From Micromonospora sicca (GTDB taxonomy: Bacteria; Actinomycetota; Actinomycetes; Mycobacteriales; Micromonosporaceae), in contig NZ_QGKS01000226.1 in the NCBI RefSeq assembly GCF_003172935.1, forward strand, positions 1 through 36,042: DNA of 36,042 nt, written 5' to 3'. Of the stretch, positions 6,917-14,877 are shown one piece after another. The notes under the pieces are model-generated. The model did not search any database. It was given only the letters and a program-made list of their open reading frames with translations, and had not been told where the DNA came from. Within the stretch, counting starts at the first letter, position 1; each line of letters opens with the position of its first letter. The position numbers and the translations under genes are program-made.

Positions 6917-7831
6917 TCATGCCCGGCCGTTGGGCACCGGCGCGTCGGCGGGCGGGCGCGGGCGCACCATCCGGACAGGTAGGGGCTGTTCCCGGACGGC
7001 CCGGAAGGCTCCCGGGCTGACCCCGACCTCGCGGGTGAAGAACCGGCCGAAGTTGGTCGGCTCCGGGAAGCCGAGCCGGCGGCCGATCCGGGCGATCGGC
7101 TCGTCGGTGGCGGCGAGCAGCCGGCTGGCCTGCAACGCCACCCGCTCGTCGATGACCTGCTTGGCGCTGCGGCCGGTCACCGCCAGGCAGGCCCGGGTGA
7201 GGGTACGCACCGAGCAGCCGAGCTGCGCGGCGTAGTCCTCGACCCGGCGGGTGTGCTGGTAGCCGCGTTCCACCTCCCGGCAGAGCCGGTGGAAGGTCTC
7301 CGACTCGGGGCGCGGCGCGGGCCGTTCCTCCGCGGCGCCGAGCAGGCTGAGCCGCAGCAGCAGCACGGCGAGCTGGTGCCGCAGCAGCGCCCGGGCGGCG
7401 GGCACCCCCCGATGCCGGTCCGCGTCCACCGCCAACTGGGTGACCTCACCGATCACCGCGTCCTCGTCCTCGCCGGCGAGCTGCCGGTACGTCGGCACGG
7501 CGTCCGGGTCGACGTCCAGCCCGCGCAGCGTGCCGGCGCCCCAGCGGACCACCGTCGCGTCCAGGTGGGCGCCGAGGCAGCGCAGCACCTGGCCGGGGCG
7601 GGCGCGCAGCAGGGTGCCGGGTCGGCAGGGCAGCGCCCGGAAGTCCAGTTCGGCGCTGCCGTGTCCGCCGGTGACCAGGATCAGCAGGTCGGCGTCGAGC
7701 AGCACCGGGCGGCGCCAGCCGGGTTCGGCCGCCAGGTCGCCGAGCGCGCCGATGGTGATGTCGTCGGCGTCCCCCTCGGCGGGGGACAGGTCGGTACGGG
7801 TGGTCGGGGAGAGCTGACCGGGAGTGACCAT
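6917..7831 (-). CDS. AraC-family transcriptional regulator
   Basis: A 304-aa protein. The N-terminal about 170 residues form a cupin-like sensing domain (PVLLDADLLILVTGGHGSAE, then FRALPCRPGTLLRARPGQVL). The C-terminal about 100 residues carry two helix-turn-helix units: VEDYAAQLGCSVRTLTRACL and PIARIGRRLGFPEPTNFGRF, followed by the diagnostic REVGVSPGAFRAV. Such proteins are usually activators that respond to small molecules. The ATG at 7831 is preferred; another at about 7868 is possible, and the much longer frame upstream runs antisense through the SDR gene. It is divergent from the SDR gene, a likely target. Confidence 0.88.
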   Translation of the reverse strand: MVTPGQLSPTTRTDLSPAEGDADDITIGALGDLAAEPGWRRPVLLDADLLILVTGGHGSAELDFRALPCRPGTLLRARPGQVLRCLGAHLDATVVRWGAGTLRGLDVDPDAVPTYRQLAGEDEDAVIGEVTQLAVDADRHRGVPAARALLRHQLAVLLLRLSLLGAAEERPAPRPESETFHRLCREVERGYQHTRRVEDYAAQLGCSVRTLTRACLAVTGRSAKQVIDERVALQASRLLAATDEPIARIGRRLGFPEPTNFGRFFTREVGVSPGAFRAVREQPLPVRMVRPRPPADAPVPNGRA

Positions 7832-7923
7832 CGTCCCGACGTTAACGGTCTCCTGCCCAGCTTGCATCTCGACGCCACGACTGCGGGGGTGGGCTTGTCG
7901 CCGCAGTCGCCCGCCGACTAGGT

Positions 7924-7935
7924 TACCGATCGGTA
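7924..7935. promoter_or_regulatory. TetR-type palindromic operator
   Basis: TACCGATCGGTA is a perfect 12-bp palindrome between the divergent araC and SDR genes, 54 bases before the SDR start. This half-site arrangement is typical of TetR-family repressors of acyl-CoA and oxidoreductase genes. No TetR gene is in the window, so the repressor would act in trans. Confidence 0.5.
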
Positions 7936-7988
7936 GCGCCCGGGTCGGCGGACCACCCCCGGCCCCGCCGACTCGCGATGGGATGGGC

Positions 7989-8765
7989 ATGACGGATCTG
8001 TTCTCGGTCGAAGGCAAGACGGTCCTGGTCACCGGCGGCTCGCGGGGGATCGGGCTGATGATCGCCCGGGGCTTCGTGCGGGCCGGCGCGAAGGTCATCA
8101 TCTCCTCCCGGAAGGCCGATGTCTGCGAGCGGGTGGCCAAGGAACTCTCCGCCGAGGGCCATTGCGAGGCGATCGCCGCGGACCTGAGCCACGACGAGGG
8201 CGCGCAGGGGCTGGCCGCCGCGGTGCGCGAACGTACCGACCGGCTCGACGTGCTGGTCAACAATGCCGGCGCGACCTGGGGCGCACCGCTGGAGGACTAT
8301 CCGGAGGCCGCGTTCGACAAGCTCTGGGCGGTCAACGTCAAGGCCGTCTTCCGGCTCACCACCGCGCTGCTGCCGGCGCTGCGCGCGGCAGCCAGCGTCG
8401 ACGACCCGGCCCGCGTGATCAACATCGGGTCGATCGACGGTCTCCGGGTGCCGTTCATGGAGGTGTACGCGTACTCGGCCACCAAGGCGGCCGTGCACAT
8501 GCTCACCCGCAGCCTCGCCCACCAGCTCGCCGGCGAGCGGATCACGGTCAACGCGATCGCGCCCGGACCGTTCGAGAGCAAGATGATGGCGTTCGCGCTG
8601 GACGACCCGGCCGCCCGGTCGGCGATCGAGCAGCAGGTGCCGCTGGGCCGGATCGGCCGCCCCGAGGACATGGCGGGCACGGCGATCTACCTGTCGTCCC
8701 GCGCCGGGGCGTATCTGACCGGAGCGGTGATCCCCGTCGACGGCGGGATCACCACGCACGGCTGA
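7989..8765 (+). CDS. Short-chain dehydrogenase/reductase (RhlG/FabG-like)
   Basis: A 258-aa classical SDR. The nucleotide-binding motif is TGGSRGIG (residues 15-22), NNAG begins at residue 91, and the catalytic set is Ser148 (NIGSIDG), Tyr162 and Lys166 (YSATK). The C-terminal PEDMAGTAIYLSSRAGAYLTGAVIPVDGG is standard. Arg after the Gly-rich loop and SSRK in the second beta strand suggest NADPH preference. The sequence is closest in style to the RhlG subgroup of 3-oxoacyl-ACP reductase relatives, but the substrate cannot be deduced. ATG 7989 is chosen; ATG 7983 is two codons upstream. A TetR-like palindrome lies in its promoter region. Confidence 0.92.
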   Translation: MTDLFSVEGKTVLVTGGSRGIGLMIARGFVRAGAKVIISSRKADVCERVAKELSAEGHCEAIAADLSHDEGAQGLAAAVRERTDRLDVLVNNAGATWGAPLEDYPEAAFDKLWAVNVKAVFRLTTALLPALRAAASVDDPARVINIGSIDGLRVPFMEVYAYSATKAAVHMLTRSLAHQLAGERITVNAIAPGPFESKMMAFALDDPAARSAIEQQVPLGRIGRPEDMAGTAIYLSSRAGAYLTGAVIPVDGGITTHG

Positions 8766-8849
8766 GTCGGGCACGCCCACGGCGTACCCGATCAATGGTG
8801 GCCGGAGCCGCGCGGACTCGGCAGATCCGCGCGGCCCCGGGTTGCGTGG

Positions 8850-9281
8850 TCAGCGGCCGGCGAGCAGCCGGTTCACCGCCGTGTCGACGTCCAGGTGCTC
8901 GGCCTCGCGGCCGCGCGGGACGACGACGTAGGTCCGCCGCAGGAAGCGCACGAGCACGCTGCGCGGGACCTCGAAGAGGGCGTTGCCGTCCGGGGACGAC
9001 AGCGCGAGCGCGACGAAGTCGCCGCGCGGGGTGGCCCACGGCCAGACCCGGACGTCGCCGATGCCGGCTGGCTCGTCGAGCCCGGTGACCAGCAGTTCGC
9101 GGGCGAACGACCAGCTCACCGCCTCACCGCCGGCGGATTCGGCGTGGAACAGGACATGGACCGCATACGGGTCAGCAGGGTCGTAACGCAGACTGGCACG
9201 CACCGGCAATGCGGTGGCGTCAGGCGCGACGAGCCTTAGCGACGTCTCGACCTCTACGGTCGTCGGTCGGATGACACTCAT
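8850..9281 (-). CDS. ssgB: SsgB-like sporulation/cell division regulator
   Basis: A 143-aa SsgA-like protein (SALP) with the family features LPVRASLRYDPADPYAVHVLF, VSWSFARELLVTGL and GDVRVWPW, ending EVPRSVLVRFLRRTYVVVPRG. SALPs occur only in morphologically complex actinomycetes. SsgB recruits FtsZ to septum sites in sporulating hyphae, and the short length and high conservation favour SsgB over SsgA. The ATG at 9281 has a GGGGGAGAA site upstream. The gene stands alone and is divergent from the TIGR02611 gene. In the 294-base gap on that side I see no promoter I can name. Confidence 0.9.
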   Translation of the reverse strand: MSVIRPTTVEVETSLRLVAPDATALPVRASLRYDPADPYAVHVLFHAESAGGEAVSWSFARELLVTGLDEPAGIGDVRVWPWATPRGDFVALALSSPDGNALFEVPRSVLVRFLRRTYVVVPRGREAEHLDVDTAVNRLLAGR

Positions 9282-9575
9282 GGACGTTCTCCCCCCGGCA
9301 CCGCTGCGGAACGCGCGTGTCCCGCTTTTCCCATACTCAGGTGCTACTCCTGGCTACGCTCCGCCATACGCTGACTTCACCCAGTGGTGGGAAGACGGTC
9401 GGAAAGCCTCCGAGAATGTGAAAATTCTTCTAGGATTTGCCGATTCGCCCAGACCGTGGTGCCGCCCGGCATCGGGTGGTTCAGTCGTCGACTTACTCCG
9501 GTAACGTCCAGTCCTCAGCAGGGGTGACGGTCCCGGGCGACACTGGGGGTGGAAATGGTCAGGAGGGGTCCCGCA

Positions 9576-10118
9576 GTGGATCCGACGACCACGGCCGACC
9601 CACCGAAAGGAGCGGCCCGAGCAGCCGAAAGGCGGGGGTACGGGGTGTCGACGGAGCGTTCCGAGGGCGGCTCCCGCGGCTCGTCCGGCCGCCCTGGCGT
9701 CCCCGTCGTCGCTCGGCGTCGCAGCAGCTGGCGCGAGCGGGTGCACACCACCCTCGAGCTGATCCGGGCCAACCCCACCGGCCGGATCACCCTCAAGATC
9801 TTCATCGCCATCGCGGGCGCCATCGTCGTCACTGTCGGTATCGCCCTGATCCCGCTGCCCGGGCCCGGCTGGCTGCTGGTGATCGCCGGGCTGGGCATCT
9901 GGGCGGTCGAGTACCACTGGGCGCGACGGCTGCTCGGCTTCACCCGCCGACATGTACATGCCTGGACGCGATGGGCGACGAGTCGGTCACTACCGGTGCG
10001 GATCGTGCTCGGCGCGGTCGGCCTCGCCTTCGTGGCCGTGGTGGTGTGGCTGTCGCTCAAGTACAGCCTCGGGATCGACCTGGTGGCCCGGGCGCTGCAC
10101 TACCTCGCGACGCACTGA
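9576..10118 (+). CDS. TIGR02611-family membrane protein
   Basis: A 180-aa protein. About 55 residues of charged N-terminal tail precede a hydrophobic domain with an amphipathic stretch and two to three membrane segments: LKIFIAIAGAIVVTVGIALI, a WLLVIAGLGIWAVEY segment and IVLGAVGLAFVAVVVWLSL. The turn LPLPGPGW between the first two segments is the signature of actinobacterial TIGR02611 proteins, whose function is unknown. GTG at 9576 is preferred because AGGAGG sits 9 bases before it; an in-frame start at 9549 has no such site. It is followed closely by tRNA-Val. Confidence 0.85.
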   Translation: MDPTTTADPPKGAARAAERRGYGVSTERSEGGSRGSSGRPGVPVVARRRSSWRERVHTTLELIRANPTGRITLKIFIAIAGAIVVTVGIALIPLPGPGWLLVIAGLGIWAVEYHWARRLLGFTRRHVHAWTRWATSRSLPVRIVLGAVGLAFVAVVVWLSLKYSLGIDLVARALHYLATH

Positions 10119-10170
10119 CGACCCGGGTTTTTCGTCTGCGTTCTCGATCGGGTAGAGTCATCGGCGCTGA

Positions 10171-10242
10171 GGGCGATTAGCTCAGCGGGAGAGCGCTTCG
10201 TTCACACCGAAGAGGTCACTGGTTCGATCCCAGTATCGCCCA
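10171..10242 (+). tRNA. tRNA-Val(CAC)
   Basis: The acceptor stem GGGCGAT pairs with ATCGCCC, and discriminator A is at 10242. The anticodon stem is CTTCG/CGAAG around loop TTCACAC, with anticodon CAC at 10203-10205. The T-arm is ACTGG-TTCGATC-CCAGT. CCA is not encoded. A -10-like TAGAGT lies at 10153-10158. From base 10200 to the end, the gene doubles as the attachment site of the integrative element; integration restores an intact tRNA. Confidence 0.95.
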
Positions 10243-10243
10243 C
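10200..10243 (+). repeat. attL: 44-bp direct repeat in tRNA-Val
   Basis: Bases 10200-10243 are identical to 30081-30124. The repeat runs from the last base of the 5' anticodon stem to one base beyond the tRNA. This is the classic attachment site of AICE integrases. Confidence 0.95.
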
Positions 10244-10250
10244 GCAGGTC

Positions 10251-10283
10251 AAAGGCCACTTCCCATTCGTGGGGGTGGCCTTT
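10251..10283. terminator. Bidirectional terminator between tRNA-Val and int
   Basis: AAAGGCCAC (10251-10259) pairs perfectly with GTGGCCTTT (10275-10283). An inner CCCA-TTCG-TGGG stem gives a long hairpin with A- and T-runs on both sides. It ends both the tRNA and the integrase transcripts. Confidence 0.85.
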
Positions 10284-10292
10284 CTGCTGCCC

Positions 10293-10315
10293 GTACAGCA
10301 GCGAAGTACAGCAAC
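10293..10315. repeat. Left integrase arm-type site
   Basis: GTACAGCA occurs at 10293-10300 and 10306-10313 (13-bp period), followed by AC. The 21 bases 10295-10315 recur exactly at 29978-29998 near attR. Short direct repeats next to int are the arm-binding sites of AICE integrases and control integration versus excision. Confidence 0.7.
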
Positions 10316-10317
10316 GG

Positions 10318-11538
10318 TCATCTCCCGAGGGAATCGCCGAGGCGCTTGAGGGCGTCGCGGGTCGCCTTTGACGAGACCTGCGTGTAGATCTCCATGGTCA
10401 CGGAGAAGCGGGCGTGCCGGAGGATCTGCATGACGACTCTCGGATGTACGTCGAGGTCGGCCAGAAGGGTGGCGCAGGTGCGCCGCGCGTCGTGGACGGT
10501 GATCGGCTTGACTTTCGCCCTCTCGCATCGGGCTTGCCAGGACCGTTGGAAGTTGCGCGGCTCGATGGGTGTGCCATAGCGGGTGGTGAAGACGAGATCC
10601 GTTTCGTGCCAGGCGTTGCCGGCGGCTGCTCGTGCGTCGTCCCGTTGTGCCTTCCTGATTCCTAGTGCCGTGGCGCAGATGTCGGGCAGGGGGAGGGTGG
10701 CGTCGGATGCCTGAGTCTTGGTGTCGCGGTGCAGGAGCTGGCCGCGAACCCGTTGCAGTTGGCGGCCGATGGTCAGCTCGCCGGCGTCGAGGTCGACGTC
10801 CTCCCATGTCAGTCCCAGGGCCTCGCCTTTGCGTAGTCCGGTGAGGAGGACCAGGGCGTAGGCGGCGTAGAGCGGGTCCTCGGCGTGGCGGGCGGATTCG
10901 AGGAACTTGCGGGCCTCGTCGCTCGACCACGACTTGCCCCGGTGCCGGCGGACCGTGGCCAGGGTGACCGACGCCGCCGGGTTCTTGGCGATGAGATCTT
11001 CGGCCTGGGCGTGGCTGAGGGCCGCCCGCAGTGCGGCCCGGATGTCGCTGACCGTGCGCGTCGACGGGACCGCCCGGCAGCACCGGCCGACCGAACAGCA
11101 TCGCCGCCTGTCCTTCGGCCGGGCCGCGTCCTTACCCTGCGCGCAGCACTGGCAGGTCCGAGCCACCTGGTTGATCCATGTCTGCACGTCCCGCGACTGG
11201 AGCCGGTCGAGCCGCTTGGCCCCGAGGCCCGGAGTGATGTAGCGGCGGACGATTGTCTCGTAGGTTGCATAGGTCAGCGGTGCTCGGTTCGGCTCGATGA
11301 TCTCGGCCAGCCACCGGGTGAGGAAGCTGCCGACCGTCGGGACGCTGGTCGCCACCGGTCCCTGCTTCGCCTGCTGGTGCAGCTTGATCCACTTGTCGTA
11401 GACTGCCTCCCGCGTCTTGCCGTAGACGTACTTGCGGGTGCGCTTGCCGTCCGGCTTGGTGACCCAGACGTAGGCGGCGAAGCCGTTGCGGTACGGGAAG
11501 ATCGAGCCTTCGCCGTTGGCGCGGGCACGGGCTGGCAT
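10318..11538 (-). CDS. int: Tyrosine site-specific integrase of the AICE
   Basis: A 406-aa tyrosine recombinase. The N-terminal arm-binding domain (GSIFPYRNGFAAYVWVTKPD) is followed by a SAM-like core-binding domain. The catalytic domain has Arg236 (TGLRKGEA), Lys274, His349 and Arg352 (HDARRT), His375 (ILRHAR) and nucleophile Tyr385 (MEIYTQV). A Cys-rich insertion at 129-154 (CQCC...CCSVGRCC) in the core-binding region could bind zinc. It acts on the tRNA-Val att core. ATG at 11538 overlaps the xis stop (TGATG), so the longer in-frame start is rejected. It is the last gene of rep-xis-int, ending at the terminator beside attL. Confidence 0.95.
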   Translation of the reverse strand: MPARARANGEGSIFPYRNGFAAYVWVTKPDGKRTRKYVYGKTREAVYDKWIKLHQQAKQGPVATSVPTVGSFLTRWLAEIIEPNRAPLTYATYETIVRRYITPGLGAKRLDRLQSRDVQTWINQVARTCQCCAQGKDAARPKDRRRCCSVGRCCRAVPSTRTVSDIRAALRAALSHAQAEDLIAKNPAASVTLATVRRHRGKSWSSDEARKFLESARHAEDPLYAAYALVLLTGLRKGEALGLTWEDVDLDAGELTIGRQLQRVRGQLLHRDTKTQASDATLPLPDICATALGIRKAQRDDARAAAGNAWHETDLVFTTRYGTPIEPRNFQRSWQARCERAKVKPITVHDARRTCATLLADLDVHPRVVMQILRHARFSVTMEIYTQVSSKATRDALKRLGDSLGR

Positions 11539-11735
11539 CAGGCGGCCTCCTGGCGCTCGACCTGCTGGCGGATGTAGTCGTCGACCCATTTCGGGAGGAT
11601 TCGGCGGTACTTGCCGTCCTTGATGGAGCGCAGCTCGCCGGTGGCGATCTTCATCTTGACCTTGGAGATGCCGAAGCCGAGCAGGACGGCGACCTCGGCG
11701 GGGGAGTACCAGCGCGGGGTGAGGTCATGGCTCAT
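11538..11735 (-). CDS. xis: Excisionase, MerR/HTH_17-type
   Basis: A 65-aa basic protein with one helix-turn-helix (PAEVAVLLGFGISKVKMKIA), a wing-like ELRSIKDGKYRRILPKWVDD and a C-terminal helix. This matches the Xis proteins of AICEs such as pSAM2, which bend DNA near the att site to favour excision by Int. Its start overlaps the rep stop (ATGA) and its stop overlaps the int start (TGATG), so the three genes are translationally coupled. Confidence 0.9.
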   Translation of the reverse strand: MSHDLTPRWYSPAEVAVLLGFGISKVKMKIATGELRSIKDGKYRRILPKWVDDYIRQQVERQEAA

Positions 11736-13345
11736 GCGGCCGCCCCGGCGAGCCAGGCTTCATGGGCGAGTTCTTCCCGGCCGACGCGTCTGCTCTCCCG
11801 GCGCTGTCTGGCGGCGGTGTTAGCGAGGAGAGCGTCACCATCGCTGAGCCAGCCGGCCCCGACATAGGTGAGCGTGGCGACGGTGATGCTGTCGGTGGAC
11901 TCGTCGTCTTCGGTGCGGCGGTAGGTGGCGCGGGTGTCGCGGAGCAGGCCAAAGGTGACGGAGTAGCGGCGGGCTTTGGTGAGGAAGTGGCCGCCGAAGC
12001 CGAGCATGTGTGCCCAGCGACGCAGCCCGGCGTAGGGGGTCGGCTGGCCGTCAAGGGGGCCTTGACGGCCGCCGGTCGTTGCGGCGCCCGCTGCCATGGC
12101 GTTGTGGGTGGGGCGGCCGAGTCGCCAGCAGGCGTCGATGAGGCGGGCGAGGTGGTCGCCGTCCGGATCGGCGTAGTCGCCGATCGTGGCGGCGGTGAGT
12201 CGGGTAGAGCGGTGGCCCGTGGCCTCGGTCGACTTGGTGGCGTACTTGGCCAGGTAGGCGGCCACCTTGCTGTCCGTCAGCTCGCCGCTGGCGCTGTTGA
12301 CCCGCCGGACGTCAACCTGCTCGCCCCAGGCGACCACCCAGCCTTCGGGCCGGTCGGGATGCGGCGGCGTGGTGACGGTGATCCGGCGGGCGGCGGCGTG
12401 GACGGCGTCCTCCAGGTCGTCGATGGTGATGGCGGCCGGCGGGGGCGCGATCGTGTCCGGGTCGTCGGGGGCGACGCCGTCCAGGCGCAGCAGGACGTGG
12501 AAGTGAACCGCTGCTCGACGCTGCATCTCAGCCACCTTGCCGTGCGACACCCGCACGGGCGGCACCCAACGGACCTTGCCGGAAGCAGCGACCACCCGGA
12601 CGAAGGGAATGCCGCGTCGGCGGCAGAGGGCGGCGAGGTGGCGTTCGATGGCCTGCTTGGTGCGCCGCCACAGCTCGCCCGCGAAGTAGTTCCACACGAC
12701 CTGGTGGCCGTGGTCGTAGCAGTCCAGGCACAACGGCTGCCCAAGCCGCGGATCGTCAGCGTCGTGGCGGGCGAAGCACACGGCGGGCTGCCCGTGTGGG
12801 CAGGTGCCGGCGGTGCGGCGGGCGTGGCAGGGGTCCGGGCGGCAGTCGCAGCGCTGCCGGGTCGAGCAGCTGTGGCGGCGGACGTGCCGGTGGTGGACCG
12901 CGCCGAACGAGGGCGCGGTAAAGGTGGCGAAGACGACCGGGTGCCGGCCGACCGAGGCAGGAACACCCTTGCCGCCGGTCAGACCGCAGCGCACGACCTG
13001 GTAGGCGTCGCCGGCGTAGACCCAGGCACAGTCCGGGCACTGCGTTTCCCGGCGGTTGCCGCACGCCTTGTAGAGCGTCCGATCGGGCAGCTCGTCGGTG
13101 TGCTGCTCGCTCACGATCCGGCAGGTGTCGGTGTCGACGGCGGCAAGCGTGCCGGTCAGGCGGATGGGGCGAGCGCAGCCGCCAGCGGGGCGGGTGTGCT
13201 CCAACCAGCCGGGGAACTCCGGCGTCGCGGCGCGGTAGAAGGCTTGGGCGTCACGGCCGGCGGAGAGGCCAGGCCGGGGCGGGTCGAGAGGGGTGGACAG
13301 GATTCTCTCCTCGCGGGGTGGCAGGGACGGGAGACGAAGCACCAC
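11732..13345 (-). CDS. RepSA-like replication initiator (HUH)
   Basis: Up to 537 aa, resembling the RepSA initiators of pSAM2-type AICEs. It has Cys/His-rich zinc-like clusters around residues 96-210 (CPDC, CDCRPDPCH, CLDCYDHGH), the HUH metal motif HFH at 281-283 (AAVHFHVLLRL) and a downstream YLAKYATKSTE motif (364-374) with candidate catalytic Tyr. Such proteins nick the double-strand origin for rolling-circle replication after excision. The conventional GTG start at 13345 lies inside a hairpin arm. A CTG at 13300, 6 bases after GAGGAG, is a serious alternative and would remove 15 residues with no visible domain. Confidence 0.9.
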   Translation of the reverse strand: MVLRLPSLPPREERILSTPLDPPRPGLSAGRDAQAFYRAATPEFPGWLEHTRPAGGCARPIRLTGTLAAVDTDTCRIVSEQHTDELPDRTLYKACGNRRETQCPDCAWVYAGDAYQVVRCGLTGGKGVPASVGRHPVVFATFTAPSFGAVHHRHVRRHSCSTRQRCDCRPDPCHARRTAGTCPHGQPAVCFARHDADDPRLGQPLCLDCYDHGHQVVWNYFAGELWRRTKQAIERHLAALCRRRGIPFVRVVAASGKVRWVPPVRVSHGKVAEMQRRAAVHFHVLLRLDGVAPDDPDTIAPPPAAITIDDLEDAVHAAARRITVTTPPHPDRPEGWVVAWGEQVDVRRVNSASGELTDSKVAAYLAKYATKSTEATGHRSTRLTAATIGDYADPDGDHLARLIDACWRLGRPTHNAMAAGAATTGGRQGPLDGQPTPYAGLRRWAHMLGFGGHFLTKARRYSVTFGLLRDTRATYRRTEDDESTDSITVATLTYVGAGWLSDGDALLANTAARQRRESRRVGREELAHEAWLAGAAA

Positions 13346-13379
13346 CAGCCATGGACGTCTGTCCGCTGGTGGTGTTCGT
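13334..13379. promoter_or_regulatory. Long hairpin at the 5' end of rep
   Basis: CACCACCAGC (13340-13349) pairs with GCTGGTGGTG (13365-13374), and the arms extend imperfectly by ACGAAG/TTCGT. The loop is 15 bases. On the rep mRNA this hairpin would sit at or just before the start region and could limit initiator synthesis. Confidence 0.5.
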
Positions 13380-13838
13380 CGTGTCTCCTGGCACCGCCGG
13401 AAGGGCGGCTGACGCCGGAGGGCGGATTCGTGGTGGTGCCACTCTCCGCCGATCGATCATGTCCTTTCGCGCTCGTGGACTCGGTGACTGAGGTCGGCAC
13501 GGGTAGGGACCTGGATATCGGCATCCGGTTACCGCAGGCTGCCCCACCGTTGAGGTGCGAAGCCGGGCCATCGTGGACGGCAGGTCAGGCCGTGCTGGAC
13601 CGCTCAGCGGATTCAGGGGACCGGCACTGCGGCCGGTGCGATCGAGACCCGGCGGAACGTGGGCCCGCATCAGCGGCAGGAAGGCCGCTCGGCATCTCGG
13701 AAGTCGAGTCCAGCAATCCGGCAGGAAGGCCGCGCTGGCGTGCTCGACGAGCGCCAGAGTAGCACCGGGTGCCGACGCGTCAACCCGCCGTGAACCTGCT
13801 GTCGAGCCAGTCCGGTCGCAGGCTTGGTCCGGTGCTGC
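13380..13838. other. Non-coding stretch upstream of rep with a 14-bp repeat
   Basis: No convincing gene on either strand. GGCAGGAAGGCCGC occurs at 13675-13688 and 13720-13733, 45 bases apart in the same orientation. This is the expected place of the rep promoter and its control sites, but I cannot assign a -35/-10 pair. Confidence 0.45.
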
Positions 13839-14156
13839 CTACAGGTCGATGCGATTTTCGACCGATCGCTGAACCGGACCGGTGTACTCGGTGAGGCTGA
13901 AGCGGCGATGCCCGTCGCTGGGGTGCACGGTGACGGCCGCCCTGCTCTCGTCTTCGAATCGCAGCATGAAGACGGGATCGAGGTCGCACAGGAATGCAAA
14001 GGCCTCTTGGTCCTCGTCGCCGTCGCTGACCAGGCGACCGCGGGCCTCCCAGCCGGCGTCGGCGGCGGTAATCACGACGGCCACCTCGACGCTGCCGAGC
14101 AGGGTGGAGGAGTTCGCCCACCAGTCCAGCCAGCAGCGGCCCTCGAAGCGGTCCAT
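13839..14156 (-). CDS. Hypothetical protein, 105 aa
   Basis: An acidic protein beginning MDRFEGRCWLDWWANSSTLL with alternating short beta strands (VEVAVVITAADAG, FMLRFEDESRAAVTVHP). It ends with RFSLTEYTGPVQRS. It has no signal peptide, membrane segment or known motif. The ATG at 14156 has a GAGAAGATG-type site upstream. It reads in the same direction as rep-xis-int but is separated from rep by about 490 bases, so it is probably its own unit. It seems all-beta and cytoplasmic; function unknown. Confidence 0.65.
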   Translation of the reverse strand: MDRFEGRCWLDWWANSSTLLGSVEVAVVITAADAGWEARGRLVSDGDEDQEAFAFLCDLDPVFMLRFEDESRAAVTVHPSDGHRRFSLTEYTGPVQRSVENRIDL

Positions 14157-14160
14157 GCCG

Positions 14161-14817
14161 TCATCTTCTCAGGGCGGAGGCCCGGCCGGCTGCCGGCCGA
14201 GTGGGAGAACTTTCTTTACATCGATCAAGGCGGCCCTTGACGGGCCGCACGCGCCGCCGCCTGGGCGCGCGTCCGACGCTCCGCTGTCGCTCCACGCCGG
14301 CCACGCAACACGCCCGGCGGCTGGCGCGGAGAGCAGGGAGCCCGGGGCCGCCGCAGACGGTAGCGCCGAGAGTGGTTGAGGTTCGCGGGCCGGCAGCCGG
14401 CTGCGCCGCGCCCGAGCGACGCGGCGCAGGGAAGGGCACGCCAGGTCCACGCGGCGGGTCGCGGCGGCGAACCGGACGCAGTCACTGCGCCTCCGGCGGG
14501 GGCGCAACGACTCCAGGATGGCCGGGGCTCCGTGCGCGCGTTGCGGTCCGTGGGTGGTTGCGCAGGGCCATCCCGCCAGCCGACGACCCGGGCGAGCCGA
14601 GCAGACCGCCGCCCGGCCCGCCAGCGTCCGTACGTGCGTCAAGGTCCGCTTGACGTGGCGGACCGGGCGGCGGCCCGCTCCACGGAGGGCGGGTCGGCGG
14701 CAGACGGGATGGCAACCGGCTTTGCGGGTGCGGGTTCGCATCCCTCCCGCCTCACCAACGGCGGGGATGTTGCGAGCATCAGCGATGATCTGCGGTGGTT
14801 GACAAGGAGTTCAGCAC
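14161..14817. other. Structured non-coding region, possible RNA, origin or dispersed repeat
   Basis: About 650 bases with no credible ORF. Two similar hairpin modules lie 400 bases apart: CAAGG-CGGC-CCTTG with overlapping CGGCCC/GGGCCG (about 14225-14249), and CGTCAAG-GTCCG-CTTGACG with overlapping GTCCGC/GCGGAC (about 14635-14665). In each, the two stems are mutually exclusive. A third hairpin, GCGGG...CCCGC (about 14733-14758), encloses TGCG-GGTT-CGCA and looks like a terminator or a tRNA T-arm. The arrangement suits a structured RNA, a single-strand origin or a repeat family. Confidence 0.45.
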
Positions 14818-14877
14818 GTGCGGGGGCCTCGCCTACGTCGACCCCGGTGTGGCGGGACCAGAGGTAGGGGTACCAGG

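Noticed and set aside
9282..9575. Sporulation sigma-factor promoter for ssgB
   Set aside because: Some GGGTA-like strings exist, but none has a convincing -35 at the right distance.
11762..13762. 666-codon plus-strand ORF
   Set aside because: It is antisense to the RepSA-like gene; Gly/Val/Ala-rich composition is typical of high-GC shadow frames.
14695..14760. tRNA or tmRNA 3' end
   Set aside because: GGGTTCGCATCCC looks like a T-arm, but the T-loop lacks the conserved A, the stem has a bulge and no D- or anticodon arm folds.
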